From NCBI GenBank assembly GCA_002435585.1, contig DJDY01000005.1, forward strand, positions 1-5,279: DNA of 5,279 nt. Direction: 5' to 3'. The stretch's first letter is position 1, and each line of letters opens with the position of its first letter. A program made the position numbers and the translations under genes. This document shows positions 1 to 5,279 of this stretch, piece after piece. Under the pieces are notes generated by a model. The model ran no database searches and had not been told where the DNA came from. It saw nothing but the letters and a program-made list of their open reading frames with translations. The stretch comes from Lachnospira sp. UBA5912. Its GTDB lineage: Bacteria > Bacillota > Clostridia > Lachnospirales > Lachnospiraceae.

Positions 1-1584
1 AAGGCTGTGAAACAGGCGATTGAAGTGTATTCGGCCGGAATGGAACATGAGTTTATTCCAGATGCTATTATGGATAAATATGGGCTGATAGAACATAATC
101 AGGCGGTGCATAAGATACATTTTCCAGAGTGTATGCAGGATTATATAGAGGCAAGACACAGAATAGCTTTTGAAGAGTTTTTTCTTTTTGTGCTTGCAAC
201 TATGAATTTAAAGTCTGCTAATGAAAGGATACCTAATAACTATATAATTAATAATGATAAGCGCACGGATGATTTTATTGAAAAGTTACCATATAGACTG
301 ACTGATGCACAGTTAAGGACATGGAAAGAAATCAAAGATAATATGGCTGGAAAGCATATAACCAGCAGACTTGTACAGGGAGATGTAGGCTCTGGAAAAA
401 CTATAATAGCGATTCTTGCTTTAATGAATACTGCTTTTGCCGGATATCAGGCAGCTATGATGGTTCCTACTGAAGTGCTTGCAAACCAGCAGTATGAATC
501 TGTGAATGAACTTTTCAAGATGACAGGAGTAGAACTTAAGGTTGGATTACTCACTGGTTCTATGACACAATCTGCTAAGAAAAAAGTATATGAACAGCTT
601 GAGTCAGGAGAAATGAATATAGTTATTGGTACACATGCACTTATCCAGGAAAATGTATTGTATAAGAATCTTGCACTTGTGATAACTGACGAGCAGCACA
701 GATTCGGGGTTAACCAGAGAAAAACTTTTTCTGAAAAAGGAGAAAATCCACATATAATTGTTATGAGTGCAACCCCTATACCAAGAACACTTGCTATTAT
801 ATTATATGGCGATCTTGATATATCAATTATTGATGAACTTCCAGCAAACAGACTCCCGATTAAGAACTGTGTTGTTGACACATCGTACAGGCCAAATGCA
901 TATGCATTTATAGGAAAACAGATTAAAGAGGGCCGTCAATGTTATGTTATATGTCCTATGGTTGAGGAAAGCGAGAACATAGAGGCAGAAAATGTAGTTG
1001 ATTATTCTTCTAAACTAAAAGAAGCGATACCAGATGCCAGAATAGACTATCTTCATGGTAAGATGAAAGCATCACAGAAGAATGAGATTATGGAAAGGTT
1101 TGTACAGGGAGATACAGATATTCTTGTCTCAACTACTGTTATAGAGGTGGGAGTTAATGTCCCAAACAGTACAGTTATGATGGTAGAGAATTCAGAACGT
1201 TTCGGGCTTGCACAGCTGCACCAGCTAAGAGGAAGAGTCGGACGTGGCAGATATCAGTCTTATTGTATATTTGTGACATCAGCCAAGTCTAAGCAGATAA
1301 AGCAGAGACTTGAGATACTTAACAAATCTAACGATGGATTCAAAATAGCCGAGGAGGATCTTAAGCTAAGAGGGCCAGGAGACTTTTTTGGTATAAGACA
1401 AAGCGGAGATTTCGACTTTGGGATAGCTGATATATATACAGATGCAGCAACTTTAAAAGAGGCATCTGATGCGGCAAAAAGCATTATGGATAATTCTATA
1501 AGTATAGATGAAGAATGTCACGCATTTTTAAGAGACAAGCTTGAAGAGTATACAGTTAAATGCCTTGAAAAAATTAATCTTTAA
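1..1584 (+). CDS. recG: ATP-dependent DNA helicase RecG, C-terminal part (5' end outside window)
   Basis: RecG is a cytoplasmic superfamily 2 helicase that remodels stalled forks and branch-migrates Holliday junctions. The frame is open from base 1 with no start of its own (the GTG at 7 is an internal Val), leaving about 527 of the roughly 680 residues usual for the family; the start of the N-terminal wedge domain is missing. The first ~80 residues match the end of the wedge region (YGLIEHNQAVHKIHFP, then ARHRIAFEEFF). The helicase core follows in order: Q-motif-like LTDAQLRTWKEI, Walker A GDVGSGKT (379-402), MMVPTEVLANQQ, IGTHALIQ, motif II DEQH (688-699) and motif III MSATPIPR (763-786). 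The second lobe has LHGKM, ILVSTTVIEVGVNVPN and QLHQLRGRVGRG, ending with LKLRGPGDFFGIRQSG, the family's conserved translocation region. No key residue is missing. No convincing terminator follows, so read-through into the next small gene is possible. Confidence 0.97.
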   Translation, partial: KAVKQAIEVYSAGMEHEFIPDAIMDKYGLIEHNQAVHKIHFPECMQDYIEARHRIAFEEFFLFVLATMNLKSANERIPNNYIINNDKRTDDFIEKLPYRLTDAQLRTWKEIKDNMAGKHITSRLVQGDVGSGKTIIAILALMNTAFAGYQAAMMVPTEVLANQQYESVNELFKMTGVELKVGLLTGSMTQSAKKKVYEQLESGEMNIVIGTHALIQENVLYKNLALVITDEQHRFGVNQRKTFSEKGENPHIIVMSATPIPRTLAIILYGDLDISIIDELPANRLPIKNCVVDTSYRPNAYAFIGKQIKEGRQCYVICPMVEESENIEAENVVDYSSKLKEAIPDARIDYLHGKMKASQKNEIMERFVQGDTDILVSTTVIEVGVNVPNSTVMMVENSERFGLAQLHQLRGRVGRGRYQSYCIFVTSAKSKQIKQRLEILNKSNDGFKIAEEDLKLRGPGDFFGIRQSGDFDFGIADIYTDAATLKEASDAAKSIMDNSISIDEECHAFLRDKLEEYTVKCLEKINL

Positions 1585-1704
1585 GAATAATAAGAATGTT
1601 ATATAGGGCTTATATTATATTGTATGAAGTTGCTTTGCGTAATGTGTCAGCAGATTATTAATGTTTGCATAATTATATATTAATATGCGGAAAAGAGGAT
1701 TGTT

Positions 1705-1935
1705 ATGAGGCAGATGGAATTCACAATGAGCAGACCTAATCTTGTTAAACCGGGTGATGAGGTAGAAATAACAGAAGGGAAGCTTCCAAGCAGCTATTAT
1801 TATACGATAGAACCAGCTGTTGCAATGTCGGGTAATTATTCAACTCCTGACAGGTTAAAGTCCAGACATGGAGTTGTAAAAGAAGTTGGAGAAACAAGCA
1901 GGGGATATTATGTGCTCGCGGAATTTGATGAATAA
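1705..1935 (+). CDS. Small conserved-looking hypothetical protein, 76 aa
   Basis: I do not recognise a named family. The ATG at 1705 is chosen because AGAGGA (1694-1699) lies 5 bases upstream; in-frame ATGs at 1714 and 1726 lack such a site. The product is soluble-looking and acidic, without signal peptide, membrane segment or cysteines. Its N-terminal part has KPGDEVEITEGKLPSSYYY, followed by EPAVAMSGNYSTPDRLKS. The C-terminal part, HGVVKEVGETSRGYYVLAEFDE, alternates hydrophobic and charged residues around glycines. This pattern suggests short beta strands, as in SH3/KOW-like barrels that bind RNA, DNA or protein, but that is inference from pattern only. The codon use is like that of its neighbours, and the clear ribosome binding site plus protein-like composition support a real gene. 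It lies 120 bases after recG and 99 bases before the transporter. I see no confident promoter or terminator of its own, and its function is unknown. Confidence 0.75.
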   Translation: MRQMEFTMSRPNLVKPGDEVEITEGKLPSSYYYTIEPAVAMSGNYSTPDRLKSRHGVVKEVGETSRGYYVLAEFDE

Positions 1936-1963
1936 AAGATAATTATAATATAGAAATAATAAA

Positions 1964-1991
1964 TAAACATTGCTGTTTTAAACTATATAAA
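1964..1991 (+). promoter_or_regulatory. Weak candidate sigma-A promoter before the transporter gene
   Basis: TAAACA (1964-1969, 4 of 6 matches to TTGACA) and TATAAA (1986-1991, 5 of 6 to TATAAT) are separated by 16 bases. The region is very AT-rich, so chance matches are expected. It is listed because the gap 1936-2034 contains no clear terminator and this is the best pair in it. Confidence 0.25.
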
Positions 1992-2034
1992 ATCTTAATA
2001 GCAGCAAATAAGCAGAAAGGTTTGGATATTAATA

Positions 2035-3393
2035 ATGAATAAAAAGGAAAGAGGTAGTTTTACAGGGGGTATAGGCTTTGTGCTGGCTGCTGCCGGAAGT
2101 GCAGTTGGACTTGGTAATCTGTGGAGATTCCCTTATCTTGCAGCGCAGTACGGTGGTGGAATATTTATTCTTGTATACATTGTTCTTGCATTAACATTTG
2201 GTTTTACATTAATGACTACGGAAATAGCTATTGGCAGAAAGACAAAGCTAAGTCCTACAAGAGCTTATAGTAAGGTTGATAAGAGGTTTGGCTTTATAGG
2301 TCCTATAGCATTTATAATACCAGTAATTATCCTGCCTTACTATTGCGTAATAGGTGGCTGGGTTACAAAGTATGTAACTGTATTTGCAACCGGACAGGAT
2401 GTTGCGGCAGCTAATGATTCATTTTTTGGTAATTTTGTAAGCCAGGAATGGACACCACTTGTTTTCTTTATTATATTCCTTGCATTGACATCGGTTATAG
2501 TTATATCCGGCGTAGAAAAAGGAATTGAAAAAGTAAGTAAGTTTCTTATGCCTGTTTTAATTGTACTTGCGATAGTTATATGTATATATGTTATAACACT
2601 TCCAGGTTCATCGGAAGGTATAAAGTATTACCTTCTTCCTGATTTTAGCAAATTTTCTTTTAAGACGGTATGTGCAGCTATGGGACAGATGTTTTATTCA
2701 ATGAGTATTGCAATGGGTATTATGATAACATATGGTTCATATACCAGGGATGAGGTAAGTCTTGTAAAGTCCGTCAACCAGATTGAAATATTTGATACTG
2801 GAATTGCTCTTCTTGCTGGTATGATGGTTGTTCCTGCAGTGTATATATTCAGTGGTGAGGCTGGTACGCAGGCTAGTGGAGCAGGTCTTATGTTTGTAAC
2901 ACTTCCTAAGGTGTTTGGGCAGATGACGGCTGGAAGAATCATCGGACTTTTGTTCTTTGCACTTGTATTTTTTGCTGCACTTACGAGTTCAGTTTCGGTC
3001 ATGGAAGCTATTACTTCAATGCTCATGGACAGATTTGGAATAAGCCGTATAAAGGCGTGTATAGTAATAATAGTATTCTCGGTACTTCTTGGAGTGCCTT
3101 GTTCGCTTGGTAATGGTGTGTGGTCACATGTTACTATACTTGGTATGGATTTCCTTACATTCTGTGACTTTATAAGCAACAGTCTGCTTCTGCCAATTGT
3201 AGCATTTCTTACATGTATACTTATTGGTTGGTTTGCAAAGCCTGAATATGTCATTGATGAAGTGACAAAGAATGGTGAAACATTCAGAAGGAAAGGCATA
3301 TACAGAGTTATGATTAAGTATATAGCTCCGGTTCTTCTTCTTATCATTCTTGTGTTTTATACATTGGCACAGTTTGGTGTCATCAGTTATTAA
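2035..3393 (+). CDS. Sodium-dependent amino-acid transporter, NSS/SNF family
   Basis: This is an integral membrane symporter of the LeuT/MhsT/TnaT type that uses the Na+ gradient to import amino acids or related amines. The 452-residue product opens with the family signature in TM1: Gly21, Ala23, Val24, Asn28 and Arg31 align with LeuT Gly20, Ala22, Val23, Asn27 and Arg30, the sodium-site and gate residues. Tyr103 in TM3 (PYYCVIGGW) aligns with LeuT Tyr108. TM6 (GQMFYSMSIAMG, from residue 217) has Ser222 where LeuT has Thr254 and Met227 where LeuT has Phe259. TM8 (FFAALTSS) supplies Ala314, Thr317 and Ser318 of the second sodium site. TM7 carries Asp254; bacterial members have an acidic residue hereabouts that makes transport chloride-independent, but my hand alignment is not exact. 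The chain ends after TM11, so it looks like an 11-span member such as MhsT or Tyt1. The start has GGA at 2024-2026 and AGAAAGG at 2014-2020. The Met in the pocket hints at hydrophobic amino acids, but the substrate is not determinable. Confidence 0.93.
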   Translation: MNKKERGSFTGGIGFVLAAAGSAVGLGNLWRFPYLAAQYGGGIFILVYIVLALTFGFTLMTTEIAIGRKTKLSPTRAYSKVDKRFGFIGPIAFIIPVIILPYYCVIGGWVTKYVTVFATGQDVAAANDSFFGNFVSQEWTPLVFFIIFLALTSVIVISGVEKGIEKVSKFLMPVLIVLAIVICIYVITLPGSSEGIKYYLLPDFSKFSFKTVCAAMGQMFYSMSIAMGIMITYGSYTRDEVSLVKSVNQIEIFDTGIALLAGMMVVPAVYIFSGEAGTQASGAGLMFVTLPKVFGQMTAGRIIGLLFFALVFFAALTSSVSVMEAITSMLMDRFGISRIKACIVIIVFSVLLGVPCSLGNGVWSHVTILGMDFLTFCDFISNSLLLPIVAFLTCILIGWFAKPEYVIDEVTKNGETFRRKGIYRVMIKYIAPVLLLIILVFYTLAQFGVISY

Positions 3394-3436
3394 TAGTAGT
3401 GAAGACATTAATGTAATTATAAGACGACCAATATAA

Positions 3437-3467
3437 TCATAATTATAAAACCTCCTGAATATACATT
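3437..3467 (+). promoter_or_regulatory. Candidate sigma-E (mother-cell) promoter for spoIVA, overlapping the hairpin
   Basis: TATACATT (3460-3467) matches the Bacillus sigma-E -10 consensus CATACAnT at six of seven defined positions. TCATAAT (3437-3443) matches the -35 consensus KMATATT at six of seven. The spacer is 16 bases, slightly longer than the usual value near 14, which lowers confidence. spoIVA is a classic sigma-E gene in B. subtilis, so such a promoter is expected here. The predicted transcript start is about 3473-3475, the loop/right-arm junction of the inverted repeat, leaving a leader of about 22-24 bases before the spoIVA ATG at 3497. Confidence 0.45.
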
Positions 3468-3493
3468 TATAAGTGTATATTCAGGAGGTTTTT
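3447..3493 (+). terminator. Perfect 19-bp hairpin: likely transporter terminator that also masks the spoIVA ribosome binding site
   Basis: The left arm 3447-3465 and right arm 3474-3492 are exact reverse complements across 19 bp, with the 8-base loop TTTATAAG (3466-3473). The right arm ends in a run of five T (3489-3493), so in RNA it would work as an intrinsic terminator 53 bases after the transporter stop codon. The left arm also starts with AAAA, so the opposite orientation would give a U run too, though no gene on the - strand needs it. The spoIVA Shine-Dalgarno AGGAGG (3483-3488) pairs completely with CCTCCT (3451-3456). Any RNA crossing the whole element would therefore hide that site. 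The repeat is seen directly; terminator and masking functions are inferred. Confidence 0.8.
3483..3488 (+). promoter_or_regulatory. spoIVA ribosome binding site (decides start at 3497)
   Basis: A perfect AGGAGG lies 8 bases before ATG 3497. It rules out the longer in-frame GTG at 3473, which would place the start inside the hairpin loop and code for eight residues across the Shine-Dalgarno sequence itself. Confidence 0.9.
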
Positions 3494-3496
3494 GCT

Positions 3497-4993
3497 ATGG
3501 ATTCTAATACACCTTATACAGATAGTGGTTTTGATATGTACAACGATATTAAGCACAGAACTAATGGTGAAATATACCTTGGTGTTGTCGGCCCGGTAAG
3601 AACAGGTAAGTCAACATTCATAAGACGGTTTATGGAAATGTGCGTGCTTCCTGTCATGAAGGATGATAATGAAAAGAAGAGGGCAATAGATGAACTTCCA
3701 CAGGCATCAGGTGGAACTACTATAATGACAACAGAACCCAAATTCATACCTAAGGAGGCTGCACTTATATCGCCTTTTGATGGTATAAGTATGAAAGTAA
3801 GGCTGGTGGACTGTGTCGGATATATGATTGATGGTGCGAACGGACACATGGAAAATGGAGTTGAAAGAATGGTAAAAACACCATGGAGTAACCAGGAAAT
3901 CCCGTTTTCTAAGGCTGCTGAGACGGGAACTAAAAAGGTTATTACACAACATTCAACAATAGGGATAGTTGTGACAACTGATGGAAGCATAACGGGTATA
4001 GAAAGAAAAGATTATATTCCAGCAGAAGAAAAAACAATAAATGAACTCAAACAGATAGGTAAACCGTTTGTTGTGCTTCTTAACAGTGTGAAACCATATT
4101 CAAAAGAGGTTAAAGAACTGGCGGATGATATGGCAGATAAATATGGGGTGTCTGTAATGTCTGTTAATTGTGACCAGCTTAAACAGGATGATGTAAACAG
4201 GATATTTGAAAATGTATTAAAAGAGTTTCCAGTTAAGGAAATAGATTTTAATACTCCTGCATGGACACAGGTGCTTCCGCCACAGCACTGGTTAAGAAAG
4301 GAACTGTGCCAGGCAGCATATAGTGTGCTTGAAGATATTAATACGATAAAGGATGCTGATAAATATGAATATAATGAAGATAATAAATACATAAAACAGA
4401 TTTCTATTAGTAATGTAAATATGGCCGAGGGGCTTATAAATGTTGAGTATGATATGAATAAAGGGATATATTATGATATATTGAGTGAGCTTACCGGGAC
4501 AGATATACGTAATGAGTATGAACTTGTTAGTACAATTAAAGAACTTGCGGTCAGAAAGAAGGAGTACGAAAGCATAGGTGATGCTATGTCACAGGTTAAT
4601 ATGTCGGGATTTGGAGTCGTGACACCTGTAAGAAGTGCCATAGAATTAGATGAACCTGTGGTTATAAAAAATGGCAGTAAATATGGTGTGAAGATAAAGG
4701 CAAGAGTTCCTTCGGTTAATCTGCTTAAAACGCAGATTAATATAGAGATTGCACCTATAGTAGGAACTAAAAACCAGGCGGATGACCTGATTAATTATAT
4801 AAAGGATAGTACAAATGATAATCCTGATGGAATATGGGATACCAATATATTTGGTAAAACAATAGAACAGATAGTGGATGATGGAATATATGAAAAAACA
4901 CATAATATAACAAAGGAAAATATGGATAAAATAAGTGAGACAATAGAAAAGGTCATGAACGAAAATTCAGGACTTGTTTGTCTTATAGTGTAG
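3497..4993 (+). CDS. spoIVA: Stage IV sporulation protein A (spore coat basement-layer ATPase)
   Basis: SpoIVA is made in the mother cell, is recruited to the forespore surface by SpoVM, and polymerises irreversibly using ATP hydrolysis to form the platform for coat assembly; it is also needed for the cortex. The 498-residue product is collinear with B. subtilis SpoIVA (492 aa) as I remember that sequence. It has Walker A GPVRTGKST at residues 32-40 (Lys38 aligns with Bacillus Lys30), the sensor pair Thr78-Thr79 in IMTTEPKF (Bacillus Thr70-Thr71), and Asp105 in RLVDCVGY (Bacillus Asp97, Walker B). Family blocks HSTIGIVVTTDG, GKPFVVLLNSV, HWLRKELCQ and WDTNIFGKTI follow. The C-terminus SGLVCLIV corresponds to the hydrophobic tail that contacts SpoVM. 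The N-terminus is about 8 residues longer than in Bacillus; an internal Met14 would give the shorter form but lacks a comparable ribosome binding site. One oddity is Thr74 where Bacillus has Lys66 (GKTIMTTE). Regulation is probably by sigma-E through the promoter and hairpin just upstream. Confidence 0.97.
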   Translation: MDSNTPYTDSGFDMYNDIKHRTNGEIYLGVVGPVRTGKSTFIRRFMEMCVLPVMKDDNEKKRAIDELPQASGGTTIMTTEPKFIPKEAALISPFDGISMKVRLVDCVGYMIDGANGHMENGVERMVKTPWSNQEIPFSKAAETGTKKVITQHSTIGIVVTTDGSITGIERKDYIPAEEKTINELKQIGKPFVVLLNSVKPYSKEVKELADDMADKYGVSVMSVNCDQLKQDDVNRIFENVLKEFPVKEIDFNTPAWTQVLPPQHWLRKELCQAAYSVLEDINTIKDADKYEYNEDNKYIKQISISNVNMAEGLINVEYDMNKGIYYDILSELTGTDIRNEYELVSTIKELAVRKKEYESIGDAMSQVNMSGFGVVTPVRSAIELDEPVVIKNGSKYGVKIKARVPSVNLLKTQINIEIAPIVGTKNQADDLINYIKDSTNDNPDGIWDTNIFGKTIEQIVDDGIYEKTHNITKENMDKISETIEKVMNENSGLVCLIV

Positions 4994-5001
4994 ATAGGTG
5001 C

Positions 5002-5030
5002 TTGATTGTATATGGTAAATCTGATAAAAT
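5002..5030 (+). promoter_or_regulatory. Candidate sigma-A promoter for apt
   Basis: TTGATT (5002-5007, 4 of 6 matches to the -35 consensus) and TAAAAT (5025-5030, 5 of 6 to the -10) are separated by an ideal 17 bases, placing the transcript start near 5037 and giving a leader of about 55 bases. It begins 9 bases after the spoIVA stop. No hairpin terminator is visible in 4994-5091, so spoIVA transcripts may also run into apt. Confidence 0.55.
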
Positions 5031-5091
5031 TAATTGTAAATAATGTACTTTGCATTGGTATGATAAACAGGATGCAGGAATGGAGATTAAT

Positions 5092-5279
5092 ATGAAAAAG
5101 GTAGAAGATTACGTAAGAAGTATTCCGGATTTCCCGGAACCGGGTATTATTTTCAGAGATGTAACTACCATCCTTCAGGATGCAGACGGTCTGCATCTGG
5201 CAGTGGACAGTATCCGCAACATGTTAAAGGATGTGGATTATGATGTAGTGGTAGGTCCGGAATCCAGAGGATTTATCTT
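5092..5279 (+). CDS. apt: Adenine phosphoribosyltransferase, N-terminal part (3' end outside window)
   Basis: Apt is a cytoplasmic purine-salvage enzyme that converts adenine and PRPP to AMP and pyrophosphate. Only the first 62 codons of a protein usually about 170 residues long are present. The N-terminus is typical of the family: MKKVEDYVRSIPDFPEPGI, then FRDVTTILQDADG, with the PDFPxPGIxFRD block of short bacterial Apt proteins, followed by VVVGPESRGFI, the conserved loop near the adenine-binding site. The PRPP-binding motif lies beyond the window. The start ATG has GGAG (5082-5085) 6 bases upstream. The bases are richer in G+C than the rest of the window (79 of 179 counted over 5101-5279, about 44%, against 20 of 60 in 4441-4500), perhaps reflecting codon choice in a well-expressed gene. 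The sigma-A-like promoter at 5002-5030 suggests expression independent of spoIVA. Confidence 0.95.
   Translation, partial: MKKVEDYVRSIPDFPEPGIIFRDVTTILQDADGLHLAVDSIRNMLKDVDYDVVVGPESRGFI

Noticed and set aside
1630..1658. Possible sigma-A promoter TTGCTT / GATTAT with a 17-base spacer before the 76-residue gene
   Set aside because: The boxes match the consensus at only 3 and 4 of 6 positions, not distinguishable from background in this AT-rich gap.
1667..1688. AT-rich imperfect palindrome (GCAT ... ATGC) just before the 76-residue gene
   Set aside because: Only 7 of 9 arm positions match, mostly A/T in an AT-rich gap, which is close to chance. It is too weak to call an operator.
1970..2009. 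TTGCTG ... CAGCAA inverted match before the transporter gene
   Set aside because: Only about 6 bp pair across a loop of roughly 25 bases and no T run follows, so it is not a credible terminator or riboswitch.
2694..3347. Long open frame on the - strand (217 codons) inside the transporter gene
   Set aside because: It lies wholly antisense to a strongly recognisable NSS transporter, its translation is low-complexity Ile/Ser/Thr-rich without family motifs, and it is explained as a codon shadow. The same applies to the other - strand open frames at 447-881, 1260-1484, 3124-3408, 3514-3990, 3707-3952, 4012-4392, 4646-4903 and 4795-5196.
3473..3496. GTG at 3473 as an upstream start for spoIVA
   Set aside because: It would start in the hairpin loop with no ribosome binding site before it and would code through the AGGAGG that clearly serves ATG 3497.
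1..5279. Mobile elements, CRISPR array, tRNA/rRNA genes or a defence system
   Set aside because: No transposase or integrase motifs, direct-repeat arrays or structured RNA genes were seen. The coding regions are ordinary chromosomal functions with short gaps between them.

Overview
The window looks like chromosomal DNA of a low-GC, endospore-forming member of the Clostridia. A Lachnospiraceae-type genome is my best guess, from the AT-rich codon use (ATA, AGA, AAA, TAT), the strong AGGAGG-type ribosome binding sites and the presence of spoIVA. The genus cannot be fixed from the sequence. All genes found lie on the + strand, and none looks mobile.

Layout: (1) 1-1584 is the 3' three-quarters of recG, the branch-migrating helicase of recombination and fork repair, cut by the left window edge. 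(2) 1705-1935 is a small gene for an uncharacterised 76-residue acidic protein that may have a small beta-barrel fold. (3) 2035-3393 is a sodium-coupled amino-acid transporter of the NSS/SNF family, apparently with 11 membrane spans like MhsT. (4) 3497-4993 is spoIVA, the ATPase that forms the basement layer of the spore coat. (5) 5092-5279 is the start of apt (adenine phosphoribosyltransferase), cut by the right edge. All intergenic gaps are short (about 100-120 bases), and no stretch over 300 bases lacks a gene.

The five genes do not form an obvious pathway. DNA repair, transport, sporulation and purine salvage seem to sit side by side as separate or loosely linked transcription units. A good sigma-A-like promoter precedes apt.

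The most interesting structure is the transporter-spoIVA junction. A perfect 19-bp inverted repeat with an 8-base loop (3447-3492) is followed by a run of T. Its right arm contains the spoIVA Shine-Dalgarno sequence and its left arm the exact complement, CCTCCT. A sequence resembling a sigma-E -10 element (TATACATT, 3460-3467) lies in the left arm and loop, with a possible -35 (TCATAAT) upstream. If it is used, the transcript would start at about 3473-3475, just after the loop. It would lack the anti-Shine-Dalgarno arm and be freely translated. Read-through RNA from the transporter would either terminate or carry a masked spoIVA ribosome binding site. This would be a compact switch limiting SpoIVA to sporulating mother cells. 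The repeat is seen directly; the regulatory reading is inference.
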